A DNA stretch of 64,000 bases from Vitellaria paradoxa (lineage: Eukaryota > Streptophyta > Magnoliopsida > Ericales > Sapotaceae), in the NCBI GenBank assembly GCA_019916065.1, contig CM034242.1, positions 7,312,453-7,376,452 of the forward strand, in the 5' to 3' direction. Shown in pieces: positions 35,800 to 47,885 of the stretch. The notes below the pieces were generated by a model. The model searched no databases. It was not told the DNA's origin and worked only from the letters and a program-made list of their open reading frames with translations. Position numbers and translations under genes: made by a program. How positions within the stretch are numbered: position 1 is the stretch's first letter; the number at the start of each line of letters is the position of its first letter.

Positions 35800-36460
35800 A
35801 TGCAGCAGATTGGGGGTTTCTTCTCCTGCTCTCTGCAAATCCTCTACCCAGTGACGAACCGCACGAACGATCTCACAGAAGCTCAATCAAAACCCCAGCT
35901 CTCGTTCTTTTCAATTCACCCCAAATCTTCGATTTTTTCTGCTTCCGTCAGTAGTTTCCTCAAATTGGCCACGGAATTTGTTGCCAGATTGATCTCTAAC
36001 TTCGTGCTCGTTCGCCGTGGTCTCAGTGCTGTGTATGCAGCGGCGGCACTGAGTTTGTGCACCGGTTCACTGTTGACGGTAATTGAGTTCATCAAGTTCG
36101 AATCTTTATGCTCATTATTTGGATTTTTTTTTTGGCTGTGTTAGGGTTTTGAATGTTGAGTGTTTTTGGGTCTTTTCTCGTACAAATTTAATTTTCTATT
36201 ATAATTCGGATGACAAAATTGTTCATGCGGCAGTTCTGTATTGATATTATATGATTTAATTAAATTCTCTCGCTAGATCGATACTAGGACTGTCATAATT
36301 GATAATATGGTATACGCAAAAACTAGTGTGTTGTATTTTATGTTCTTTGTGTAGTATTCTAAATATGTAGTTAGAATTTATGTGTATATGTAGGTATTGA
36401 CTCAAAACTCTTTGTTGTAATTCTGCTTACCCATTTCAGGATGGTGTGAGGAATTCTTGA
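35800..36460 (+). promoter_or_regulatory. 5' leader exon of the bZIP gene with a long uORF
   Basis: An ATG at 35800 opens 93 codons to a GT donor (exon end 36078). The next exon begins at 36440 (tttcag) and adds DGVRNS before TGA (36458-36460). The spliced uORF would be 99 codons, ending 24 bases before the bZIP start at 36485. If unspliced, the frame ends at 36144. I do not recognise the peptide. An intron in the 5' leader is inferred from the splice signals. The stretch could instead be an independent small protein gene. Confidence 0.5.
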
Positions 36461-36484
36461 GGAGGTGTTGGGTGCAGTTGAATC

Positions 36485-39400
36485 ATGGGTGGTAGTGAGA
36501 TGGATAAACCTGCGAAGGAGGCGAAGGACTCAAAGATGCCGGCTACGCAGGTATACCTCCTTGCTTCTTTAATACATTTCACAAGTATGTGTTATGATGT
36601 TGAAAGTTGTGTTTGTTATTTGGTGTTGTTCAGGAACAGTCTTCATCCACACCAACTGGCACAGCTGCTCCAGATTGGTCTGGTTTTCAGGTTCCATCAT
36701 CAGATCCATCCAGTTTGGTCCTTTCTTGTTCTGTTAAGAACCTTGATGTCAGTAGTTATTTGGTATGGATTGTATTGTAACAGGCATATTCTCCTATGCC
36801 TCCACATGGGTTCTTGGCGTCGAGCCCTCAAGCTCACCCCTACATGTGGGGAGTTCAGGTATATTTGTTTTTGTATTGGTTGATTTATGCATGTGAATTA
36901 TTTCACTTCTAAATGTTTAAAACTTTATTTTTTATTTTTATTTCTTAATATTTTGATAGAGTTTGGTGTAAAGTTTTTGTTTTTGGGGTTTGAGTTATAA
37001 TGCTGTGGGTGCCATGTATGTGGCTTATGGAAAGGGAGTCAAAACTTGTGGCACATTTTTGAAAAGTTTTACTCTTTGGTGGTTTGTAGTGGTAATTGAG
37101 TTAAATTCTGGGATGATATATGAACTGGGAATAGAAAATTGAAGGACATCTTCCTTGATAATTATGTACTAGCAGAGTATTGGGATTTGGGAGTCTTCAG
37201 TTGGCAAGCTTTTTCTTGTTGATAGTGGGAATGTGGTTCGGAGCATTTCTCTTCGGAGAAGCTTGCAAGGTTAGGAATTAAATAGTTACATTTAAGTTAT
37301 TTGAGGACAGGATGATTTGGAAGGAGTCAAAGTCGGGAGCTTGTGAAGTGAAATCTTTCTGCAAGGCACAATTGGGAAATAGGGAGGTTAATTTCCAGTA
37401 GTCTTTGTTATAAAAACAGTGGCTCCTCCAAAGTTCTTTTTTTTTTTTTTGGGTGTCTGATTCATGGCAGGATTTTGACAATTTGATCATTTGAAGACAA
37501 AATATAAAAAATTAGTGTTGTCTTTGCAATGAGGTTGTGGAACAGTTGATCACCTTTTTGTTCATTGCTTTTGGTCTTACGAGTTGTGGGATATATTGGT
37601 ATTGCGTTTTAGTACGCAAAGGGTGTTCCCAAACAAAGCTAAGCACATTTTTAACTCATGGCGGGGAGCGTGAATAAATAAGAGGAGGAACAAGATGAGT
37701 AAGCTTATCTCTTTTTGCATAGCGTGGTTGATTTGGGGAAAAAGAATAGAAGAATCTTTCAAGGAATAGAATTACCTATATTTAAGTTAAAAAGAAAATT
37801 TTGGGCAATCTTGTATAGATGGTTGTTAGGGAGGCAATCTTGCCTTTAGAGACTTTTATGTAGAGGTTGCATCCCCCTGATGCCTTTTGAATATAATATT
37901 TTATTTATAAATTTTCATATGCATGCCTAATTTTTCAGTGGTGGCACATGAAATGATCCTTACCATCGATAACTTATTCAGAAGGCAGCAAGAAATGGGC
38001 AAGCTTGGGTTATGAGGGATTTTTCCATTGCTTCAAGTGTCTGACCTCAAATTTGAGGACTAATTCATAATTTTATTTAATTTTTGTATATTGAACTTTT
38101 TTACATACTGTAATTTTTACGTTTATATGCAGCCTATTATGCCTCCCTATGGTACACCACCCCATCCATATGTTGCTATGTATCCCCATGGTGGCATATA
38201 TGCTCATCCGTCCATTCCTCCGGTAATTGTTCTTATTTTTGATTGTTATTCCTCCGATAATTCTTGCTGATCTTCCTTTATTTGTTCTCCTCGAGTCATA
38301 GCCTCGTTCTCTGGATGCATACTAACTCTATGTGCTATGCTTCAATCATGAACAGGGGTCATATCCTTTCAGCCCTTTTGCTATGCCTTCCCCCAATGGC
38401 ATTGCTGAGGCTTCTGTTAGTTACTTGAACTCCACCAATATGTGTCTTATGTTAATTAAATATTTCATTTGCCATTTTTGCTTGCTGTAGCATTACATGT
38501 AAATTTGTATGTAGGGGAATACACCTAACAGCATGGAAGCAGATGGCAAGTTATCTGAGGGGAAGGAAAAACTTCCTATTAAGAGATCTAAGGGAAGTTT
38601 GGGCAGCTTAAATATGATAACAGGCAAAAGTAACGAGCCTGGTAAAACCTCCGGAGCGGCTGCTAATGGAGTCTATTCCAAAAGGTAGAATACAATGTGT
38701 TTGGGTGATGACGTGCATGGCCATGCTAAATGTGCACTGCCTGTTGATTTAGTGAGGACTATTAGCTTATGGCTTTGTATTCAAGAAACTGATTCTTTAA
38801 AGACATTATTTTTCTGAATTGAGCTTTTGGAGATTGGAGGCATTTGGATTTGGGAATAAGAGGGAGCATTAATTATTTGCCAAATAACTAGAAAGTTTGT
38901 AATAAGCACCAAAGAAAGGCCTGCGCTGATAAGTTTGATGTACTTTTTTTGGTAAGTCTGACATACACAGCACATGCACCATGCTCAATCCATCAAAAAG
39001 CTTCCATGCTATCAAGAAAGTCCCTATAATTGTCAGGACATCCTACATGTAACCCAAATTACATGGTAACTCTAGGAAAGACCTGTTAGTTTATATCTTG
39101 ATGCTTCCAATCTGTCAAATGACCTATTTCTTTGAACCTCAAATTTACCAAATCAAGCATAAAGGAGCCACTGGCTAGTCTCCTTTCCAATAGATAATGT
39201 GTCCCCTCTCCAGTAATGAGCAAACAATTGGCTTTTGGTCTGGCCATCACCTACACCCCAAACAATGGGGGGGGGGGGGGAGTGAAGGTACTGGTAATCG
39301 CTGCGTTGATTGTTAGGACATTTTGTTGAAGTTGATGAAAATTGTGGCAACATTCATGTTATCACTTGTCAGCATATCATATTTGATGTATCTATTTCAT

Positions 39401-40325
39401 GGTTTGTGGTTGCCATAGGGCTTGAGAAGCTCCTGCTGCATTTTTGTTTCATGGTACTTGTGGCCTGAGCTAGTGATTGACTGACTTAGGCTTCGCTGGT
39501 TACAAAAAAGCATTTTGCTTTTTTTGTAGCTTTTTTTTCCGTCTTATATGACCTTTTTTTTAGAAGATGTACCTTTTATGTGTGTTAATCACATTCATAA
39601 AAAAAATTCAAAAAATTCATGTCCATTTGGGTAGAAGGTAGAAAAAATAAAAAAATTTAGCTTTTTTGTTGCTTTTTTACCCAAACGGGTGAATTTTTCG
39701 ATTTTTTTTTTGGGTAACAAATTTTTTTAACACGCCTAAAAGTTACATCTTCTAAAAAAAATTGGTGAAAAAAAGTCATATAAGATGAAAAAAAGTTACA
39801 AAAAAAGTAAAATGTTTTTATGTAACTGAACGAAGCCTTATTCTTGATGGTCATTGCCGCTCACTTGATACTGATGTTGGATGTGCAGTGCTGAAAGTGC
39901 AAGTGAAGGCTCGAGTGATGGAAGTGATGCAAATTCTCAAAATGTAGGTATTGTGTGATATAATTGTTGAATTGATGTAAATATGCAGCCATACCATTTA
40001 TACCTACGCCTTTTTTGGGCAAGATACTGCGGATGTATGGAATTAAGGCCTTTGTTTTTAAAGCATTTTTTGCTTTTCTGTATCTGTACTTGTGATTCTG
40101 TCTTTAAGTTTGCTCATGTACCGATTGAAGTCCTTGTTATTTGAATTTGGGACTGCATGATCGCTTCAACTAAATTTTGGCAAGGTAACATTTGATCTGT
40201 CCATTTGATAACAGGGTTAGTCCACTATCCTCTGCATATCCTTCTTCACGGTGATTTTACTCCCCGTGTGGCCTTTGAGGGTTAAGAGTTCTGGTGGATT
40301 GAAATCACTTGTTAAGCAGACATCC

Positions 40326-40361
<36 letters not shown>

Positions 40362-41117
40362 CGCGATAAGTGCTCCCTTGGCATGACCATATTAGCTCCT
40401 ACTTGCTGAGGGGCTAGGAGGAAGGGGGAGACTTCCCAACTAGTCAGGCCCAAAGGTTTATTAGCAACTTTCTGGCCAGAATTATTTGTAGAAGGGGGAA
40501 AAGAAAAGCTGGTTATGGCGTTTACCAGTGCCTTGTTGGGGGGATATATTATAGACTTATGATATTATTCGAATTGCATGAACGAACATGGAACACAAAT
40601 ATGCTGGCATGACAGTTTCAAAAAAATATTAAGATATGACACGGTGGGGCCATGTTTAATGATAAGTGTATATCTTTATAATTTATACATGAGAAATAGC
40701 TATTTATTTATTTTTATAATACAAGTGTGGCACACACTACGTGTGCCTATCACTTTATCACTTTCTCTAAACATGTAGCTTATGGAGGGACGTTAGAATT
40801 ACAGAAAATTGTTCCTTTCAAGATAGAATTTTTATCAATTATTAAAACTTGAGAGTTAGAGGGTACTTCTGCCATAATAAAAATTTGACACAAGTTCATC
40901 ATTTGACTTCACCAAGCCTTCACCAAATCTACCCGGATTTCTTATTATAACAATATAGATTTATATGTACATTTGTTTTTTATTTACTTGTTGTTTAGAA
41001 AACTATATTCCTAAATATATATTACTTTTTATTTATAGTTTTGGGGTTTAAGCTTCATAAAATTAAAAAAAAAAAAAATTAATGGGGAAAAGATTGATAT
41101 TTATTTTTTAATTCCAA

Positions 41118-41156
<39 letters not shown>

Positions 41157-44100
41157 CCCCCCTTACAAAGTTACAATATTTTTCTTGTGTGTATAAGTGA
41201 TGGACACGTGTTTTCCACATGTCCAGATTTAAAAATGTTAAAAATATTAGGATACATTTAGATGGGTGCTCGACAATATAGGTTTCGGACCTGGAAATGG
41301 CACCCTCCTAGAAGTGTTCGTGTTTCTTAGATATTATTGATTTACTTCAAGTGGGTCCAGTTAATACTTATAAAGTAAAAAAGACGATCCAGTTAAACTT
41401 GTGGTTTTAGTTCGGTGCCCAACTGGGGCCTATATGGTACTTTTCCTGGTCTTGGACTTCCGCATAGTTTCTATGAGATGAGAACAACTTGGGTGCTTAC
41501 GCATGCAAGAGCCAGCTTCTAAAAAAAAAGTTTGATTATGCTTCTTATTGGTTTTGAGCTCATTAGTCAAATTTTTACGACATGGGATGCATTTTAGGTT
41601 TGACATTTTATGACAAAGTGCCATAAAGAAGCTAAAGCCTGGGGTAAATCATGATCTTGAAGGGCATTAGGAATTGTTTGAAACGGTATGGTCTCTTGAA
41701 GGAACTATAATGCCAAAATTGTTGTGGTGGTTGAAGAGATTAGTGTGCATAATGTGTGTGGAGATAATAATTTAAAGGGAATGACAATGGTTTTCTACCA
41801 CTAAGGTTGTGGTAGACAGATTTAACTAGTGATTGCTTATATTTTCAGCAAATTTTGACTAAAGTTCAGCCACGATTCCATAATTTTTTTCCTCTGTTTA
41901 AAATAGGGTTTTTAAATTTATCCTGATTATTTTGGAGGCTGACCCTTCATAAATTCTCCCTTTTAATGCATTTCATCCATATGTTCCATATTGACAAGGA
42001 CCATATGTCTCCTATAAACCATGTGATTTTACTTTGACATGCCTTCTTACTCTTGATTTGGGCAGGACTCACAAATGAAACCAGGAAGCGGGCAAGATTC
42101 TTTGGAAGGTTCGGTTTTAAGAATTCCTTTCCTCATAAATGCAGCTGCTAAATCTAGCATTTTCTAATTATTTTAATGAAAAAAATTTGTGACATCTTTA
42201 TTGCAGTTGAAGCATCTCAGAATGGTGGAGCTATGCATGGTTCTCAGAATGGAGGACCAAACACACCTCCAACTATGGTGAACCAAACAATGGCTGTCGG
42301 TCCAATGTCAGCAGCAGGTGCCCCAGGAGGGGTCCCTGGTCCCACCACAAACCTAAATATTGGTATGGACTACTGGGGTGCTCCTACGCCTTCTACAATT
42401 CCTGCACTACGTGGGAAGGCACCTGCTGCTCCTGTTGCAGCGGGAATGGTCACTACTGGATCGCGGGAGAATATTCAGTCACAGCTTTGGCTACAGGTTT
42501 TAACCGTTCTATTTATTTATTTTTATTTTTTGTTTCCTTCCTTTTTAACCATTTTATTTATTTATTTTCATTTTCCGTTTCCTTCCTTTTCTGTCTGAGA
42601 GTTAATCTGTCTGGCTTTATTATGGTTTAGTGTTTACTGAATTAAATATTGTTAAGATTTCAAGTATTTCCTTTGTGCATGATGTGAGGTCATAAAGCAT
42701 ACAATTACAGGACCCCTCTGTTTCCTTTCTACTCGCCTCTCCTCTATGAATTGCTAATATTGTTATGATATCAAACATTCGCTCTGTGCATTCGCTCTGT
42801 GCATGACATGAGGCCATAAAGAGTATGGTTACAGGACCTCCTGTTTTCTTTCTACTTAATCCCTCCTCTCTGGATCCTGTTAATGGTTTACTTTTAAACT
42901 TATCTTCCATTTTTTTATTAAACTGCTATAGTTGTGCGCATGGTAACATATGATGTGATCCTGCAGTTATTTAGAGGTTAATGATAAAACTTTCCTTTTT
43001 CCATCCAAATAAATGGAGGATGCTGGTGTTTGTTCTAGAGATGAATGCGTAATTATTTTTAAACGAGATGTTGAAGAGGCCGTTGATGATTCTATAGACA
43101 ATGCCTTAATTGGTTGTGAATCTCGTTTTGCCGAATAATAGTTTCCTCCATTAAATTTGAGCAATAGGCATCTGAGAAGAATTTAATGAAAGCCCTTTGC
43201 AACATGATAGTCGTCATAACATGATATTTTTTTCCCCATGTGAACTGTTGTTTCTTTTATTCAGTTATGGAGGTCATGGTTGACCACCTAGGGTTTTTTG
43301 ATATGTACACCATTACTCATCTCTAATTTACCGACTATTCCCATTATCCTAATTTGAAAGAAGTTGAACCACTAATTGGACAAATGCATCGGCATAATTG
43401 TTCTCTCAAAAGCTGGAGCCTTGTACTACTCATTGCTGTTCCCCTATTGTTATTAGGCTCTGTTTGGCATCAGTAGCCATTAGCCAAGCTAATGGCTACT
43501 TCAACAGTGCTTAGTCAAATTTACCCTCTTACATTATAACCTTCTTTTAAACTTTCAATGGTAAAAATGTCAAATTAACAAAAACAAGTTAGCCACCTCA
43601 AAAACAGCCACTTTTTTTTTCCTTCCCAAACACAAATTTAGCTAGCTAAAAAAAAGCTAGCTAAATTTGTTGCCAAACCAAGCCTTATAATCATCTTATT
43701 TTTCCTCTTATTCTTGAGCACAGGATGAAAGAGAGATGAAAAGACAGAGAAGGAAGCAGTCTAACAGGGAATCTGCTCGTCGATCCAGGTTGCGAAAGCA
43801 GGTAATGACATATCCCTTTCAGTTTGTATATTCTATTTGCTACTTTCGTCTGGTGATTCCATGATTATGTTATGTTTATATGCATGCTCTTGGGTCAGGC
43901 GGAATGTGATGAGCTGGCTCAGCGTGCTGAAGCTTTAAAAGAAGAAAATGCCACTCTCAGATCAGAAATGAATCGCATCAGGAGTGAGTATGAACAACTT
44001 CTCACAGAGAATGCATCTCTGAAGGTGAGGATGATATTTTAATTTTTGAATAGCCTTTTTTCCCGCCCTTCAGGATTGCATGATTCATTAGAATTGTTAA

Positions 44101-44697
44101 AAAGATCTTGTGCTGCACTACCATGTAGTGTTTAGTAAAACAATCAAAGCAAAATTGATGCTTCCTGTCCTATTTGGTTATCATGAGGTTGGATTGCTTG
44201 TGTTTCTGTTGAACCTACAAATATTGTGGCTATTTTGGTTGTGGGTTTCTTGGAACTACATTTTGATGGCTGATTGCAAAAAGTCAGGCCACCTAATGAG
44301 AAAAGGCTTAGTTTGGTTTGGTTTATTGCAAAAGTCAGGATTGTGCTCAGCCAAATAGTTCTGTGAAAGTCTTCATCTATGATGAGAAAAACATTTGAAT
44401 TATATGAGGGCACACCAAAATCTCTACTTTCCATGCATTATTAGTTTTTAGTTTAGCGGAAATATTAGTTGCTTTCCAATCATACACACACACACATGCA
44501 CACAAAAATAAAAAGAAGAAGGAAAAGGAAAGAAGGCAAGCATTTTTTTTGGAAGTAAATCAAATGCATCTTTATTTTCTACCTCTTTTGCTTTTAGTGA
44601 AAGGGGGGGGGGGAAGAGGAGATTATATGCGAAATACTGTTACTCCATTGTGCGCGCTTTCTGCAATACCTTTCTCGATTTGAGTAATAAAATTCTG

Positions 44698-44733
<36 letters not shown>

Positions 44734-44856
44734 CTGTAGGAGAGACTTGGGGAAGTTCCCGGGCAAGAAGGTGCCAAGTCGGGCAGGAACGAACGACATG
44801 CTGGCATCGACACACAGGCCGGGCAAACAGAGCATTTGCAGATGATTGGTCAATAA
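36485..44856 (+). CDS. bZIP16: bZIP16/bZIP68-like G-box binding factor
   Basis: Nuclear group G bZIP that binds CACGTG G-boxes; relatives act in light and ABA responses. Twelve coding exons: 36485-36550, 36634-36690, 36784-36858, 38133-38222, 38356-38415, 38515-38684, 39889-39943, 42066-42108, 42207-42496, 43724-43801, 43899-44024 and 44740-44856, giving 408 aa, nearly the Arabidopsis bZIP16 length. The N-terminal proline-rich region includes [17 protein letters not shown] and [17 protein letters not shown]. The middle has [16 protein letters not shown]. The basic region is [20 protein letters not shown], followed by the leucine zipper. Cys331 (AECDEL) matches a redox-sensitive Cys reported for bZIP16. 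Introns hold two MITEs and an L1 relic. Family is certain; the choice between bZIP16 and bZIP68 is not. Confidence 0.93.
37200..37880 (+). mobile_element. L1-type LINE relic (ORF2 3' part) in bZIP intron
   Basis: Broken frames encode typical plant L1 ORF2 C-terminal motifs: [19 protein letters not shown] near 37300-37357, then CNEVVEQ...[15 protein letters not shown] near 37526-37592 (zf-RVT cysteine/histidine pattern), then [15 protein letters not shown] near 37720-37765. Stops and shifts interrupt it. The 3' end is AT-rich without a clear tail or target duplication. Same strand as the host gene. Confidence 0.78.
39489..39837. mobile_element. Tourist-like MITE in bZIP intron
   Basis: TTA on both sides (39486-39488 and 39838-39840). 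The ends GGCTTCGCTGGTTAC and GTAACTGAACGAAGCC are inverted, and the element is a long imperfect hairpin. Related in sequence to 19562-19918. Confidence 0.85.
40329..40358. repeat. (TC)n microsatellite
   Basis: About 15 CT dinucleotides within the long bZIP intron (39944-42065). Confidence 0.9.
41120..41154. repeat. (TC)n microsatellite followed by a C run
   Basis: About 17 TC units ending in a run of C, in the same intron. Confidence 0.9.
43456..43684. mobile_element. Tourist-like MITE in bZIP intron
   Basis: 229 bp flanked by TTA (43453-43455 and 43685-43687). The left end GGCTCTGTTTGGCA is inverted to the right end, whose reverse complement is GGCTTGGTTTGGCA. It ends about 40 bases before the acceptor of the basic-region exon. 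Confidence 0.85.
44699..44733. repeat. (TA)n(CA)n microsatellite abutting a splice acceptor
   Basis: About 8 TA then 9 CA units run to within 6 bases of the last bZIP acceptor (cctgtag/G at 44740), so no ordinary pyrimidine tract is present. Confidence 0.9.
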
Positions 44857-45535
44857 AGTTCCAGCTGCAGAGTGATTTCTAGGGGGATTGAGCTAACCAA
44901 ATTAGGAACAGGTTGTCCTTGTTTTGAGTAGAAAAATGTAATTCAAAATATTTGTTAAAACCCGACCCTCTTTTAGTCTCAGGATCTGTTTTATATCTAG
45001 TGTTCTATCCATCGCTTGAGGTTCGACCAATCTTTGAGGTCAGACAACCCGGATGGCTTGTAGAGTTAAAATCCTTCGTTGCTCGGTTATTTTCTGTCAA
45101 AGAGCAAAGTATCGTACATTTGTTGTTGGTAATATGTATTAAAAAGGGTTGATATATATATATATATATATGTACGTACGTATATATGTATGTATGGGCG
45201 CTTCAATAACAGAATTAATAAACTTGAACGTGCTGTACTTTGTATGAATTTTTTTTTTGGCTCTGGTTTGTGATCAGGTAATAGATTTGTCATTTAATTG
45301 CGGACAAATATACCTCTATCCATACATGTCTTGATATTGTGCAGCATTAATCCGACCAACTTGCTTTACTTTTTTTTTGAGGAACCAACTTGCTTTACTT
45401 ATATAGATAGATCTTTCTTGCTTTGTATCTTCACATATATAAATCATAAAATTACCTTCCCGATATATATATATATATATAGGCAGCCCAGCTGTAGGAT
45501 TGATGTAAACTGTATATAAGCATGAGCAATATATA

Positions 45536-45703
45536 GGGTGTGTTTGGAGTTGTATAAAAGTGTATAAAATAAAATAAAATTATAAAAATAAATGTCTCGT
45601 AATTCGTGCAGTGAGTGAAGAATTTAAATTTTGTTGTCTCGTAATTCGCGTTTGTAGAGATTTATAAGATTTTATTTTATTTTGTTTACCACCAAACGGA
45701 GCC
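45536..45703. mobile_element. 168-bp MITE-like element
   Basis: Ends GGGTGTGTTTGGAGTTG and, reverse-complemented, GGCTCCGTTTGGTGGTA; flanked by ATA on both sides. It shares the TCGTAATTCGTGCAGTGAG motif with fragments at 19999 and 55702. Confidence 0.6.
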
Positions 45704-45893
45704 ATAATATCTTCACATAATATATCTATATAATAAAACATATCCTTTGATTTGACATTTGCTTCAATTATTGCTAAAATTTCATTACGTTATTGCTTAT
45801 TATATATTATATATATGTATTATAAAACACATCTTTAGAATTTGGAATTTGAAATTCAAATAAATTTATGTATTATATTTTGTAAAATTATGC

Positions 45894-45927
<34 letters not shown>

Positions 45928-45929
45928 TT

Positions 45930-46125
45930 ATGTTTTGTAAGATTATACAAATTATATTTTATTAATATTATCTAATATGTATTATGTTTTGTAAGACTAT
46001 ACAAATTATATTTTATTAATATTATCTATTATTACTAAATAATGTATATATATATATATATATTATGTTTTGTAAGATCATACAAATTATATTTTATTAA
46101 TATTATCTATTATTATTAAATAATG
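45930..46125. repeat. Threefold AT-rich repeat
   Basis: Three copies of TATTATGTTTTGTAAGA followed by TACAAATTATATTTTATTAA. The first two are about 57 bp apart; the third is separated by a (TA)n run. Confidence 0.75.
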
Positions 46126-46566
46126 TATAGATAGTTATTAGACAAATTCGAGTAAATTTTTTATTTAAAAAAATATATTTAAATTTTAAATGCTTATATT
46201 TTTACACTATGAAGAGAATTTAAAATTTTGAATTTAGGATATTTTCAATTGTTGAATTTGTTAAATGTGAGGATTATTTTTCTCTTTCTTTCGCTTTTCT
46301 CGTATTTTTTTAAATATTTTTTATATAAAAAAATTTTAAATTAATATTTTTAAAAAAATGTAATAATATTTGTAATAAATAATAAAATTATATATCTTAA
46401 TTTTTTTTATTAATGATTTTTATTTTTATAAGTTATTTTTAAACTTTTTTTTGGTAAGTTTGCTTTATAAATTTAAATTTAAATTACTTACACGTCAAAT
46501 TATATTTCTGTACCTTCAAGTATAGGCAATTGCTAGTAAATTAATAAATCATAAAATTACCTTCCC

Positions 46567-46603
<37 letters not shown>

Positions 46604-47885
46604 TGAGAGAGGCAGACCACTTGTAGGATTGATGTAATTATATTGGATTGGATTGATGTAACTACATAGAGCAATATTTCTATATTAATTAGAGAGTCTT
46701 GATTGAGTTTGTTTGAAGGTAGCAGCTGTTATTTAAGTTTGGTGTGATGCAAGGCCACATGTTGATTTGAAGTTTCATTTGGAAACCATAGTTTTGTATG
46801 AAACCCTAGTTTTTTGGAGTTATAATTTTTTGGTTTTTCTCAAACCATATATAGTAAATATATCAAATGAACAAAAACATTAAAGAGTCAGCTAAATGAA
46901 AAAAAAAATTGAGAATATTTACATTTATCCATCAATTTTTTTCATTTCATATTATATTTTTATTTAGTTAATTACAATTATTGTGGATTGAGAAAAATTA
47001 ATAAAAAAGTATAATATTATCAACTTAAAAAAATTTAACTTTCTTAGCTAACATTTACCCAAAAAAAAAAAATATCCTGTTAATGAGTGCTCTGAAACAC
47101 TCATTAAAAGTTAATAAATACCCACTTTAATAGAGCTGTGTATTAAAAAAATACAAAATATTATTACATAATATATTTTTGTTAACTCTTAATGGATGCT
47201 TTCAACACTTGCTAACAAAAGCTATAGCTTCTTCATAAACTATAAGACTTATTCAAATTCTTAAACATACGTGTTGGGAAGTTTTAGACATCTTCGTTGG
47301 AACTTCTAGTTTCTACTTAGTTAGTTAGTTTTTTATTTTTATTTTTTATAAAATAATTAAAATTATTTTTTACATATTTTAAATTTTTTAAATTATAAAA
47401 TATAATTATATTAAATGAATAAAAAAGTTAGGAAATTAGTTAATAATTTAATTTTTTATTTTTCAAGTAAAAATTAATTTTTAACTAACAACTTAAAAAA
47501 AAAAGAGAAAAAAAACTAATTTTTCCCCAAACAAAGCCTAACACTTGGCGCTAGGCAAAGCCGGGAATGGATTAGTTTGGAAAACTTTGTCTCCTTAACT
47601 TTCTGGAAGGTTTTTTTTTTTTTTTTTTTTTTAATATGATTTTTTTTGAGAGCTTTATTGTTTTAATTTGAAGGTTTATTTTTCTTTTTTTTTTAAAAAA
47701 AACGACTTTTTAGCAAAGCCGCTGTTGCCACGTGTAGAAAAAAATAGAAAGAAATACGAGAAGGCGTCTTAAAAAAAAAAAAAATCGTGCCCCAATCTGA
47801 TATTAACCACCGGAATCCACCTTTACTCTCGCTGGAATTGAGCTTTCAAAACCCTAACAACACCTGAGATCGTCAGGAACGAGTC

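Larger units (their letters stand above)
44857..47885. other. Spacer between bZIP and DUF760 genes
   Basis: Very AT-rich and gene-free. It includes the bZIP 3' UTR, several (TA)n runs (around 45151-45172, 45462-45480, 45894-45920, 46046-46063 and 46566-46588), a 168-bp MITE-like element and tandem repeats near 45930-46125. The DUF760 promoter should lie just before 47886. Confidence 0.6.

Noticed and set aside
39269..39281. G homopolymer runs here and at about 44604 and 49484
   Set aside because: May be real or assembly noise; they lie in introns and I cannot tell from one sequence.
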